In this document: positions 18,704 to 28,653 of the stretch, in pieces | Layout of the letters: each line of letters opens with the position of its first letter | Position numbering within the stretch: the first letter of the stretch is position 1 | Assembly (NCBI GenBank): GCA_004151065.3 | Contig: NWUY0300069737.1 | Location: forward strand, 1 to 28,653 | DNA length: 28,653 nucleotides | DNA from: Larix sibirica | Taxonomy: Eukaryota; Streptophyta; Pinopsida; Pinales; Pinaceae | Reading direction: 5' to 3' | Position numbers and translations under genes: made by a program | The notes under the pieces: generated by a model | What the model saw: only the letters and a program-made list of their open reading frames with translations | Databases searched by the model: none | Told to the model about the DNA's origin: nothing

Positions 18704-21700
18704 TCAAACGAATTGCACACGTTCAGTCTTATACAGAGTTCCCTTTCTGTATTCTTCAACAAGGATGAACCCATCCAATTCACCCACAGCCAGTTTGGAG
18801 AGCTGATCAACCTCCATATTGTGCTCCCTGTAGATATGGAAAAAGGTGATCGTCGAGAAAAGCAACATAATAGCCCTCGTGCGCTTGATCCATCCACTCA
18901 GTTCCAAAGAATGAAGGCTTTGTTCACCCTTACCCCATAATATAACCACTCTGGAATCTCTGAATACAGTAAGAGAGTGCATGCCAATATAATTTGCGAA
19001 GAAAAGAAGACCCCATAAGGAAAGCAGTTCGGAGCGGGTGTTAGAGCCTTTACCAACTCGCATATGCAATTTAAAATAAATATTCATGGAAACTTTGAGG
19101 ATCATACCTGCCCCATAGAGGCCCTGCTGGGAAACACCGTCGAAAAACCCAAGAGGCAAGCCGTATTCTGTCTCTGAAAAAGGCAATATCTTACGCTCCT
19201 TCTTATAGATTTTATTGTTGGTCGAGGAGAATTATCCCGCAATTTTAGCACAAATCACAGAGATCGGTCCCTTCACATCCTGGAAAATCCAACAATTGCA
19301 ACATTTCCATACTTCCCATATCATTATAAATGGCAGAGCATAATCAAAAGAATGGCCCTCAAACCATAATTGGAAATTTTCCACAACAGTATCACATCTC
19401 CAGATGAAGTGAAAGTGGAGAATGGATTCAAGGTATGCCCACAAATTCCTGAAAAAAAATGCAATGAACAAATAGGTGATCGACATCCTCACCAGCAGCA
19501 GACCAAAGGATACAGGCGCGGCTCGAACCAACAAAGCCACGCTTGTTTAGGTTGCTCCATGTCAATATCTTATTATGGATAACCAACCATATGAAACACC
19601 ATATTTTAAGGGGACAATTAACCTTCCAAATCAACCTGCAGTGTCTCCAGATACCTACATCCATACCCAAATGCATAATACAGTCACATGCTTTCTGTGC
19701 AGTGACCATACCAGAGGTCTGGTCAATACACTAGCAAAGAGTATCTTCCTCCGAAGATAATGTGATCCCTGCGTGAACCAACTTCGAAACATACCCATCC
19801 TAATAAATGTGTAGATTGGGATCCAACCCTATATCCGTCGTCGATCTCCAATATGAGCCATCCCTCTCCTGGGAACATGTAGCTTTCTTCAAAATGTAGA
19901 TATTACGACTGTGCAGGGCACGGGTGATGACAACTGGAAGTCTGAACTCGGCCCCAAGCCCGACAATTGGATCAATACCCACAAAAATCTGTGTGCCCCT
20001 GCCAACCTCCCAACCAATACAAAGGTTGAAAATAAGGAAGGATTTCATCAAACTCCTCCATAGGAATGAACCAAAAGGACTCATCTTAACATTCCGGAGG
20101 CAGTGTTAATCTGCCAAGATACTTCGCCCGAATAACCTTCCCCCATAGGCCTTCATCAAACAAACTCCTCCACAAAGACTTCGCACACAGAGATAAATTG
20201 AAAGATCTAAGGTCCTTGATACCCAAACCCTTGGAATTCATGATAGAGTCCCATGATGACAAATGAACCTTAGAGGTACTGCCAGCCCTCGACCAAAGGA
20301 AATTTGAGAAAAGGCTACGAAGTGTATTAATGACAGTCACCGGGACAATGAAGAGAGAAAACCAAAAAACAAGTAAGCTTTGAAGGACTGAGCAGAGCAA
20401 GGTAAGTCTGTCGCCCAATGAAAGGTATTTAAAAGACCAACCATTGATTCTATATTGAACTTTTTTGATGAGCCACCTCCAGTCCGATGATTTATAACCA
20501 CCAGGTTTGAGGAAATAACCAAGGTACCTGAAACCATAATCAATCTCCAAAAAATGGTAGGGAAACATATCTCCAATCTTTTCCCTAAGATGCTCATTCT
20601 GACATTGATAAAGAAAAGAAGACTTAACAGGACTGATGTCCAGCCCAACTGCATTACAGAAGCAATTAGTGATATTTTTATAGTGTTTCCATTCATTCAA
20701 AGTTCCCTTGCCAAATAAAATCACATCGTCTACGAACAAGAGGTGGAATATGTTCAAGGCCTTCGCTGCCTTAATACCAACAATGTGACCCTTGCATGGA
20801 GAATCATTTATGAGAAGGCTTAAACCTTCAATAGCCAAAATAAACATGTAAGGTGATAACGGGCATCCCTACCATACTCCCCTCGATCCAGTAAAATGAG
20901 CAGATGGTGTGCCATTCACCAACACCGAATAATTTGCAAAGGATACACAGGACATTATCCAATCCACAAGCTCCAACTTCAAGCCCACCTAGATGAGGAT
21001 GAAGCATAAATAAGTCCAGTCAAGCCCGTCGTAAGCTTTGACAAGGTCTAATTTTAGAATGAAAGCAACAACCTTCTTTAACTTGATTGAGTGTAAAGAC
21101 TCCTGAGAAATACCCACCACATCCAACAGTTTTCTATTATGAAGAAAACCAAACTGCTCAGCCGAAATAAATCTCTCCAGATAAGGCTTAAGACGATCAG
21201 AGATCATTTTAGAGATCACCTTATAAAGTAAGTTGCACAAGGAAATAGGCCTAAAGTCCCCAAAGACCGTCGGCTTAACCAATTTCGGGATAAGGGTAAT
21301 GTAGGTAGAATTTAAATCATCAGGAATGTGTGCCTTCAAACGTGATTCTCCATTAGCCTGAGTAATGTCATCACTGAGCAAGGGGAAAAAATGTAGGAAA
21401 AATTCGACCGTCCACCCATCGGGCCTCGGTGACTTATCCTTTGCAAACAACTTAAGTATCGTTAACACCTCATCCACCATAACCGGCCTTTCAATCACCG
21501 AGCAAGCCTCCTCATCAAATATACAGGGAAAGAGTTTGATAGTCCGTAACTCATCTTCCAAATTAGAGGCATTGTTGGATTGATAAATCCCTTTGAAGTG
21601 TTTGACAGCAGCCTCTTTCAGCTGAAATGATTCATAAATCACTTGACCATGTTCCCCCTTAATCTCCCAAATAGAGTTTGAGAGTCTTCTTTGATTAGCA

Positions 21701-22808
21701 ACCCGGTGAAAAAACATAGTGTTGTTGTCCCCAACCTTTAACCAAATGGCCCGACTCTTCTGGCGCCAGGTTTCCTCCTGAATCCCCAATAGATGTTTCA
21801 TTTGCCCTTCCAATTTCTTTAATCTATCCAAACTATCCACAGAGAACATCCCACCATCAACCGAGGAAGACAGTGATTGAATTTCATTGTCGATGTTCGA
21901 AAGTCTTTTATCATTGGACAACTTAGTAGCCTTTTCCCATCTAATGACCTCCTTCCGAAGAAGTGAGAGACGATAAGTTAAGCAAAACAAGGGGGATCCA
22001 TGAACATCAGATGAGCTCGAATGCCAAAAGTCTCGGACAAGCTCACAAAAAGAGTCATCTTCGAGCCAAATTGGATTAAACTTAAAAGGATACCTCTGAT
22101 AACACTGCTCAAAATCAATCTGCAGAGAGACGACTTTATGATCAGAATGACCTAGCGAGTAGGCCCACAAGCGATACCGTCCAAAATAAGAGTAGAGAGT
22201 TTCAGCCATGAAAAACTAATCGAGACTTTTGCAATGCCAGCCTTGCCAGTTCTGCCATTGGACCAAGTAGGAATGAGCTTGTGAGGTACCACATCCACCA
22301 AATTGGCTTCATAAAAAAGGTGCTGAAAGAACTCCGCCAAAGGGTCCAGCAACCGGCTAGCACCCCAAACCTCCGAAGCTGAGAGGGTAAAATTGAAATC
22401 CCCAACGATAATAAGATCAGGGGCATGTAACAGACCATTAGAAAAAACCCACTCCCAATAAGGCCTTCTGTTATTATACGGATCATACACATTGATAACA
22501 CGGATACACCTGCCAAAACCTTGTTAATTTCCTTCAATCTCAATACCAACACAAGTATGGAAATCCCGCATGTCAGCAACCTCAAGGTTCCATGCAGTGA
22601 GGGTACCCCCCCAAAACCCTAGAGCATCCACTACACAAGCTCGCCAACCTAGCATAATACGAAGGAAAAACTTAAGAGCATCAGCAACAGATAACGTGGT
22701 TTCTTGAATCAGTAAAATGGATGGTTTGTAATGATCAATAAAAAACTTTAAGGCAGCTCGCTTGGAGCCGCTGCATAGCCCTCGTACATTCAATGAGGAA
22801 ATGATCAT
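18704..22808 (-). pseudogene. LINE ORF2: endonuclease, reverse transcriptase, zf-RVT and RNase H, lightly broken
   Basis: It starts MIISSLNVRGL at 22808. Endonuclease motifs are LNVRGL, LIQETTL, VGDFNFTLSASE and LGHSDHKVV. The linker has RAIWLKVGDNNTMFFH. RT shows KDKSPRPDGWTVEF, TLIPKLVKP, FGDFRPISLCNLLYK, LDLVKAYDGLDW (motif A) and the catalytic HLLFVDDVILFG (VDD, FVDD at 20736-20725). zf-RVT reads CPLKIWCFIWL and AAGEDVDHLFVHC. RNase H at 19186-18704 keeps LGFFDGVSQQGLYGAG, NTRSELLSLWG, VFRDSR and HIYREHNMEVDQL. Lesions seen are a stop near 22526, a one-base frameshift near 22225, TAG near 20989 (LI-stop-VGLK), TAG near 20870 (GVW-stop-GCPLSP) and frame changes near 20086-19700 and 19440. 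Catalytic residues are intact, so the enzyme would be complete but for these breaks. Confidence 0.95.
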
Positions 22809-24357
22809 TGAGACACCAAATTCAAGGTCGCACTGACTCTAAGGGCCGAAGATTGAACAGAAAGAGTCACAGCAAGAGGGGGGGGCCTATCCAATCCCTT
22901 GTCAAACTGTGACTTCACAACCAGATTCAAACACACTGGAGGAGAGACCTCCTTCCAAACCTTGCCTTTCATATTCCTGCGAGGCTTCCTCAAAGTGACA
23001 TTTTCTTTCATGATAGAGGAGATAGGTAGGATATCAACATCTCCAGAAACCCTATACGAGTATATCAGAAGAGGTTTCTTCGAGTTCAGAGCAAAGTCAG
23101 GCGACACTGAATCACATAAAGGTTCACTGTCATGATCTGGGATGGATGACAGGGAGAGGTTGATGCCCAAAGGTGGCTCGACTGGGGAAAAGTGAGCCAC
23201 AAGAGGACTCTTGTCCAACCCAGGACTGTTCTCCCTACTACGAGGGGAAGGAGAATCCCTAGGAGAGCAAGGTACCGATAAGGACCCAATAGCTAGGGTC
23301 GGGGCAACTGACTGTGCACTCAAAAAGGAAAGAGTACTGAATATATCCTGAACCGAAATAAATTTGGATAAAGTAGGTAGAATTTTGTTAAACATACCTA
23401 AGCATTCCTGAGCAGAAGCAGTGTCTAGAGGAATTAGGCAGCGAATGTAGTCGTCTCGGCCCTCGACCTCCATCGTAGAAAGAGGGTCCAACCCATAATT
23501 TGTAGAATGACAATTCAGAGAGCACTTCTCCTTAGAATCCAGTTTCTTTGCAACAAAAACATCGGAATGGGACTCGCCAATAGTCCAACTTCTAAACAAA
23601 GGAACCGTCGTCCCAAACAATTTCCATGTCCTCAAGTAAACCCTCCTCAACGTCGAGGTCAACCAACATCCGGGGCGAGTTCCTTTCAGACCCAACGAGG
23701 GTTTCATCTTCAATGAGGATAAGTCTGCCAAAGGTATTATCAACCTCCAAAAAACCTTTGAAATTCCAACATTACAGAGGAAAGTCGGGTAGAATGACCC
23801 ACAGATGCCGATGTTTGAGTACAGCCTTCCTTGGGTCGAAGGAAGGGTACCACCGAGACAACACCAGGGATCCCTTCCCTAGTACCCAGTAACGTTGTTC
23901 AACTACCAATCGATCATCTTCCGATAGGAAAATAAATAAAATCCACCCATTAGCAAGCATCAAAATCCGAGGAATGTTCACAATATGGCATTTCCATTTG
24001 CTGCGCACCCACGATACAATCTCACCTCTGGATAGCTTAAGATATTCAAACTTCCTGACTAGGGCACGTTTGCTAAGAGCACACACAAAGGCCTACCCTT
24101 TTTGACCTTTTCGAACCGAACCTTCGACTGACCATGTGCCGAATATTCCTTACAAATCTTGCCATGTTTCGGCAGAGAAGGGTTTGAAATTCCATTCTGG
24201 GGAGCAAACCCCGAGAAAACCGTGATCTCGGCGAAACCGACCAGTCCTCAAAATCCACCATGACATAGGGGTTTGGCCTGAAAGAGATCGGCGATACATA
24301 AGACACTGTAGTCGTACCGATAGAACCCACCAAAGTAGCCATCATGACATCTACCAA
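22805..24357 (-). pseudogene. LINE ORF1 (DUF4283, partial knuckle, long serine/proline tail), lightly broken
   Basis: DUF4283 is seen at 24086-23590: KFEYLKLSRGEIVSWVRSKW, VVEQRYWVLGKGSLVLSRWY, LWVILPDFPL, then MLVDLDVEEGLLEDMEIVWD and KLDYWRVPFRCFCCKETGF. The knuckle keeps C-x-x-C (CFCC), but the His is replaced by Phe and the frame then changes. From about 23570 one long frame gives the tail (SPRDSPSPRSRENSPG and others) to a TGA at 22807-22805. The N-terminal part from 24357 (MVDVMMATLVGSIG, RPNPYVMVDFEDW) shifts frame at least once. The exact start is uncertain. A TAG stands before KLDY where the Gln of related ORF1 proteins is expected. The stop overlaps the ORF2 start by four bases. Confidence 0.85.
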
Positions 24358-24816
24358 GGAACAACACGTGAAGACCCCATCTCAGCCAGAAGAAACAAGC
24401 CTGTGACAGAAACAGGAAATAAAATAAACATAACCATGTGCAAACCCTAGATTTACGGTCCCAGTTCCCACTTCTTTTAGCCTAGTTGGTACTAGGCTTA
24501 CCTCCAGGGATGCAAGCTGGACCCCAGGACCAGGTTTTAACACAACCATCAAAAACTGGGAAAAAAAAGAGGCTGCAAACGTAAGCAGGGTAGGGAAAAA
24601 CAAAGAGATAATCAAAGCTGTCATCCCCGCCATGGAAGGTCACGGACTCAACGCTCAGGCCAGCAGCCCACCGGCCACTACCAGCGACTGGGCAGGGTTC
24701 ACATCACCATTCCATTAGCCTCCATTCAAAGTCCTTAATAAAACACAGCCCCATGTCCATTGGATCCATCAGAGAAAACCACCACCTATTGTTCAGCGGT
24801 ACAACAAGCAAGTCTC

Positions 24817-24825
24817 TAGTGATAT
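24817..24825. repeat. Right target-site duplication of the full-length LINE
   Basis: tagtgatat, identical to 18553-18561, placed just past the 5' end of the minus-strand element. Confidence 0.78.
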
Positions 24826-25384
24826 ATTTTAGTTTATGGTTTGTTTCATATGAGATATTGATCTCATAATCTTATTTGCATAGTGTGCTTATTATTGTTT
24901 TAATTGTTTTGATTTACGTAGCCTTCTAGGTTCTTATTCTCAATGAGTAGATAGGATTGTATCATACTCCCATAGAGGGTAGGGATCTTATCCCTACTTC
25001 TTAGATCTATTATTAGATTTAGATGCTAGTTTTTAGGATTTGGTGAGTTATTCTCTCCATGATTTGTTGAATTGGTTTTCTCCATGTAAAGCAATATAAG
25101 CACATGATTGTTTAATAATAAATGAGTCAAAGATTTGGTTCTCTTCACACCTTTGGTGTAGAACTCTTCTCATGTTGTGCTTTCCCACATCAATATATCT
25201 ACACACACACATAATTTCTATACCGTAATTTATATTCATAATAATGAACATAAATTCATTTTTCAGATGCATGCATCATGTTCAATAGATATGTTTTTAA
25301 AGCATTCAAAGATAGCCAATCAAACAGCTCCCTAAAAGAACAGAGACAAATGTTATACAATAAGTTGAGATTTGGAGACATCCT
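24826..25384. other. No clear feature; LTR-like character possible
   Basis: A+T-rich DNA with short phrases such as gagggtagggatcttatccct and taataataaatgagtc that recall LTR sequence, but without termini or duplications that I can define. A short (CA)n lies near 25201-25210. No coding frame is credible. Confidence 0.4.
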
Positions 25385-26440
25385 TAATCTTTCCTTTCTT
25401 CCCTTTCTTTTTCACCTCGCTCAATCCCACTGGTGATGGATCTACAGCTACCATCTATCAGTCAACTTCCAAAGACTCTTTATTCTCCAAAGGAACTTGC
25501 TCCTTATCTGAATCAAAACTCTTATATTCATGTGCTCTTTTCATTCCCCCTGAAAAACTATCCATAGTTACCACAACCCCTAAAGGAAAGCAATTTGAAG
25601 ATTGTACAACCTTTGTTGTTTGTTTTATATTATCATTCTTTATTTTGGATTCTTCTTTATTGACTTTCTCATCCTTACTAGTAGGTAAATTTGCTAAAAT
25701 ACCCTCTTTTCAATCCTTTGGAGGAGGATCATATGTCCACCAACTTTTAGATTTGAAGAACTACCCCTTTTTCTATCTAGGTTGACTTCTTGGTTGTGGA
25801 CAATTTTCCTAAAGGTGTCATGTTTGATGACAATGCTAATGCCTAAAGGTCGTATTTTCATAATCCAAACTCTATCCAAATTTGTAATTTCCATGTTTCA
25901 ACAACATTATGTGTAGAAGACCTTTACTAAGGTCGATTTCTATGTAAATAAGGGCATATGAAAACATACCTTGTTGGATCCTCTCACCATCATCCTTTAA
26001 ATATCTACCCAAAGTATTGCAAATATATTTTAACATTGAATGGTGCCAAAAAGGAAGAAACATATTTGGAAGTTGAACCCATGATAGCATTTTGGATACC
26101 GCCATAGTAGTGGGATCCAACTTTGGAAACCATAGAGTAATAAAGATTTGTTTTCTTCCCCACAACCAAGTTCCCTCATCAAATATTTTATTGTAAGCAT
26201 CCTAGGAATAGATACATACTATAAAGAAACCTTTAGAGCACAAAATGATCTCACAATTTTGGGTCTAGTTAGAATCTATCCACTAGTGAGATTTTCTAAT
26301 CATGGCCAAAATCCTTTAAATCTACATATTACTGCCTCAGGTTTAACTGATAAGAAAATCCCAATTACCTTTAACTACTTGACTTCCACAGTTGGCACCT
26401 CGTATAGTTTCTCAACAATATACGGATTTGCAAAATTGGT
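25385..26440 (-). pseudogene. LINE ORF1 DUF4283, knuckle and tail of the ubiquitin-like family, broken
   Basis: On the minus strand from about 26380: ICRFKGFWP, FCALKGFFIVCIYS, then WLWGRKQIFITLWF, TTMAVSKMLSWVQLPNM, FLPFWHHSML, LGRYLKDDGERIQQGMFSYA, IYIEIDLSKGLLHIMLLKHG and SLDYENTTFRH (DUF4283). The knuckle near 25790-25840 reads HCHQT, stop, HL, stop, ENCP, with stops at positions usually Gly or Arg and its first Cys changed to His. The tail has SWWTYDPPPKD, MDSFSGGMKRAHEYKSFD and ENKESLEVD, with a stop at 25460-25458, then SEVKKKGRK. ORF2 does not follow, so the element is truncated near 25385. It shares long peptide blocks with the plus-strand copy at 17130-17845. Confidence 0.88.
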
Positions 26441-26528
26441 ATGTGTGTTGATGAAGTAGATGTCTTGGATCACACTACATCTCTAGAGGAAATTGGGATG
26501 GAGGAAGTAGGTACATTCAAACCCATTG

Positions 26529-26756
26529 CCCCACACATAACCACAAGACCAAATATAAGGTAGAGTACTTATAAATTTTGTAATCAAAGAGAGTGAGTAG
26601 ATCCTCTAGCTCCTAATCCGCATAGAGTAATCGTTGTAAATCCACAAGAATCCCTAGACTATCCCAAATTTTTTGCTTGAGGAAAACAATGTGTTGTGAG
26701 TATTTTTCAACCAAATAAATGGATTTCCCCTCAATATTGTTCACAAAAAGGTGATA
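26529..26756 (-). pseudogene. Ubiquitin-like domain in LINE ORF1, copy B
   Basis: One minus-strand frame aligns with all 76 residues of canonical ubiquitin without a gap. By hand count 36 are identical, about 47%. Key blocks are YHLFVNNIEGKSI, LKQKI, QRLLYAD, ELEDLLTLFDYKIYKYSTL and YLVLWLCVG. A TAG replaces residue 48. The Leu8/Ile44/Val70 patch is conservatively changed (Ile, Leu, Val). Residue 76 is Gly, but residue 75 is Val and 74 is Cys, so the di-glycine end is lost. It lies about 385 bp upstream of the FIT landmark of DUF4283, as in copy A (about 380 bp). Confidence 0.9.
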
Positions 26757-26851
26757 ATCTTGCCCACAACATTTACCCTAATTGGAGGAAAGATATTGGC
26801 TCGAAGGATCTCCTAGATTTGATTGAAATATTGATTTACACTCAACAAAAA

Positions 26852-27120
26852 TCAATCTGCTCTCAAAAATAGTAGATCAATGCTCATAAATAGTACATAT
26901 GCACTTAGGAATGGCATATTTGAATACACCAATAACATATGTGCTCCCAAAGTGGGGCTTGGACCACTTAGGCTTGGATCAATTAACTTCTCCAATTCAT
27001 GCACATGGGCCACATCAAGAACCACAGACTCAACCATCCTAATATTCCCCACGATTCTCTTATTTGATTCCAAAACCAGAATTGAATCCACTACCTGGAA
27101 TGGAAAATGACACCCAATTT
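26852..27120 (-). pseudogene. Unidentified protein-like sequence, interrupted by a solo LTR
   Basis: A minus-strand frame gives FPFQVVDSILVLESNKRIV and HVHELEKLIDPSLSG, stopping near 26852. The sequence reads as a coherent protein, but I recognise no family. It lies upstream of the ubiquitin-like domain in the same direction, so it may be the N-terminal part of that ORF1, or a separate remnant. The probable solo LTR at 27121-28160 separates it from further protein-like sequence. Confidence 0.4.
27116..27120. repeat. Left target-site duplication of the solo LTR
   Basis: aattt, against aattc at 28161-28165: four of five bases match. Confidence 0.5.
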
Positions 27121-28160
27121 TGTAATACCTTGTTTTTGACCTCATAATGTAAATTTGTAATTATGTATGTAATGATGAAAGGCTAGAAGTTGAACATAAA
27201 TGGTCTACGAGGATAAAATATATTGTAATGGTGTACACTGACTAATAATATAAAAATCCTTGATGACTTCAAATGAAGAAGGAAAAAGAAGAGATGGGGA
27301 GGCTATGATTCCACAACTGTGGGAAGTGAAAGGGGGCCAAGGGAGGAGGACCTTACGGAGTTATCTATTCTATGCCCTTAGCCTTAATCATATACCATAA
27401 TTAGTGAATTTATCCAAATTCCCTAAATTTGATTATTATGAGAGTTGGTTATTGAATCCTTATTTCTTAACCTAAGCTTGGGATAAGGGGGGTAAATTTG
27501 GGTTCCTCGTGGGGGACACATGGTGGTTTCCCCACATAGAACTATAATGTTGGTATTTGTGAGGATTCAAAGAGGATTCTTGCATTCATTCATCCATCAT
27601 TATTGCTAGTAGGAATTGGGGAAAGTACGAGGGGAGGACAATTTTGTTGCTAACTAAGCTTTCATGAATGTTGATGTAATTGCCATTGGGAATGGATCCC
27701 AATGATTATTGGCTTGTCTAGAAGAGCAAACTTGACGTACAACCGAGAATCCTTGGAGTCCCATGAGTGAGATTCCTTTAAAATAGAGAGATTAAGTGTG
27801 ACAAAGTACTTAAGGCTGGGAGAAACGTTCTTCATTTGCAGCTAGTTGGGGGATCATTTCCATAGACATATGTGTTATGAAAAGTTATTTATTTTATGTT
27901 ATGTTTTGTACTGTATTATTTGCGAGCTTTCTCTATTTGATGTGCATGGAATTAAATTGCATATTGGTATGATAAATTATTATAGAGCTACATGGGTGAG
28001 GTTAAATTTAAGTAAGAAAGGTTGTTGTAGCTTTGTCTTCCACTCCTAAAATGCTACAACTAGCTAGAGAGTTTGATTTGGTATCAAAGGAAATTTTTTA
28101 TGGTGAAATTGAGATACCTTGTGGCCTTAAGAGTGCACAAGGGCTACTGGGTATGTGACA
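27121..28160 (+). mobile_element. Probable solo LTR (1040 bp), Ty3/gypsy-like termini
   Basis: It starts TGTAATACC and ends ATGTGACA, with TGT and ACA termini as expected of an LTR. A five-base duplication (aattt/aattc) flanks it, and protein-like minus-strand sequence continues on both sides. No PBS or internal region follows the end (aattccattgag), so only one LTR is present. Openings of the form TGTAAyACC are common in plant gypsy LTRs. The short plus-strand frame at 27846-28049 is probably spurious. The orientation is given by the terminus sequence and is tentative. Confidence 0.55.
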
Positions 28161-28165
28161 AATTC
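28161..28165. repeat. Right target-site duplication of the solo LTR
   Basis: aattc, compared with aattt at 27116-27120. Confidence 0.5.
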
Positions 28166-28500
28166 CATTGAGATCAAACCATGGGCATGGGTAGAAATAA
28201 CAAGAGACTTCATCCATTTAGCCACCTTGTAGTAGAGGGCCTCCATTTTTTTTATGAGCTTGGGTTCTTCTAACCAAAGTTTTTGAATTGTTCAGCATGC
28301 CTCCTTCCATGCAGGTCTTACCATTTCCATGAAAGCATTCAAAAATGGCTAAAGAAAATAATTGAAGCCCTTGAGCATCGGGCCATCAAAAGGCCTAACT
28401 TGGGACAAGGTACTAAGTTCCAAAACATACTCACCAATGGTTACGTCAGGCCTCAGTTGCTACTTGGGAGTAGGCCTAAACGCTCTATAGGGAATATTTT
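28166..28500 (-). pseudogene. Unidentified protein-like sequence, distal side of the solo LTR
   Basis: A minus-strand frame reads RPFDGPMLKGFNYFL, stop, PFLNAFMEMVRPAWKEAC, stop, TIQKLWLEEPKLIKKMEA, LYYKVAKWMKSLVISTHAHG. This is helix-rich and protein-like but not recognised. Joining across the LTR through the shared aatt gives a continuous frame into the part at 27120, for example LNGIGCHFPF, which supports one interrupted source. It could be the N-terminus of the ubiquitin-like LINE ORF1 or an older gene fragment. Confidence 0.4.
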
Positions 28501-28599
28501 GCATTAAAAATATGAATTTTCAAGGAAGTTCAACAACGAAACGAGACTTCTGCTATAATTCACACGCATATACATATGCACATCTACATGTATATATAT

Positions 28600-28621
28600 T
28601 GTGTGCGTGCACGTGTGTGTG

Positions 28622-28653
<32 letters not shown>
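28600..28653. repeat. GTGC/GT microsatellite at window end
   Basis: gtgtgcgtgc, then GT and (GCGT)n to the end of the window; it probably continues beyond. Confidence 0.9.

Larger units (their letters stand above)
18562..24816 (-). mobile_element. Nearly full-length L1-type LINE with RNase H (6.25 kb)
   Basis: The poly(A) tail appears as T at 18561-18569 and the 9-bp target duplication is at both ends (18553-18561 and 24817-24825). ORF1 lies at about 24357-22805 and ORF2 at 22808-18704, with a 5' leader of about 460 bp and a short 3' tail. The reading is damaged by only a few stops and frameshifts in ORF2, much less than in the other LINEs here, so this is the youngest one in the window. Confidence 0.9.

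Noticed and set aside
17986-18940. Long frames running across the assembly gap
   Set aside because: They are open only because Ns and the (CT)n tract contain no stop codons.
25372-25785. 137-codon plus-strand frame
   Set aside because: It is opposite the ORF1 tail of the minus-strand LINE (MKRAHEYKSFD, ENKESLEVD), which fits the family.
26148-26459. 103-codon plus-strand frame beginning MFSSPQPSSLIKYF
   Set aside because: It overlaps the minus-strand DUF4283 opening (GFWP, ALKGFFIV, WLWGRKQ), which matches a known domain and the plus-strand relative; the plus frame is a shadow.

Overview
This window looks like intergenic DNA from a large, repeat-rich seed-plant genome. I found no intact host gene, no tRNA or rRNA gene and no prokaryotic feature. 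Two things point to a plant: Ty1/copia coding domains with plant-type motifs, and several L1-type LINEs whose ORF1 has the plant DUF4283 plus CCHC layout and one of whose ORF2s ends in an RNase H domain. A gymnosperm or early-diverging lineage is possible, but the sequence does not settle it.
Layout: (1) 1-4934 (+) is an old Ty1/copia retrotransposon in canonical domain order, with a partial 5' LTR, a PBS, a PPT and a full 574-bp 3' LTR; every ORF is broken. (2) 4935-8237 is A+T-rich DNA without recognisable genes. It holds one tRNA-derived SINE on the minus strand and a strongly C-over-G skewed block. (3) 8238-8900 is a compound of (CT)n tracts alternating with three copies of a ~105-bp repeat. 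(4) 8941-12977 (+) is a LINE ORF2 C-terminal fragment followed by a second LINE with ORF1 and the 5' half of ORF2, cut off before the reverse transcriptase core. (5) 13456-13811 is a 58-bp-period repeat and a second copy of the same SINE on the plus strand. (6) 14010-18156 (+) is ORF1 of a LINE that carries a ubiquitin-like domain. It starts in a ~200-bp tandem duplication and is interrupted at 14357-16223 by a minus-strand LINE that has ORF1 and a 3' tail but no ORF2. (7) 18157-18540 is (CT)n with a 281-base assembly gap. (8) 18562-24816 (-) is a nearly full-length 6.25-kb LINE with a 9-bp target duplication, a poly(A) tail, ORF1, and an ORF2 with endonuclease, RT, zf-RVT and RNase H. (9) 25385-26756 (-) is a second ubiquitin-like/DUF4283/CCHC ORF1. 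(10) 27121-28160 is a probable solo LTR inserted into protein-like minus-strand sequence. (11) The window ends in a GTGC-type microsatellite.
The most interesting observation is the ubiquitin-like domain in LINE ORF1. It occurs in two diverged copies on opposite strands. Each aligns to canonical ubiquitin without gaps (about 40% and 47% identity by hand count), and each lies about 380 bp upstream of the same DUF4283 landmark. This argues that the domain belongs to the element and is not a chance ubiquitin pseudogene. The elements form a nested history of insertions, and many stop codons sit where glutamine is expected (CAG to TAG), which fits decay of methylated CHG sites.
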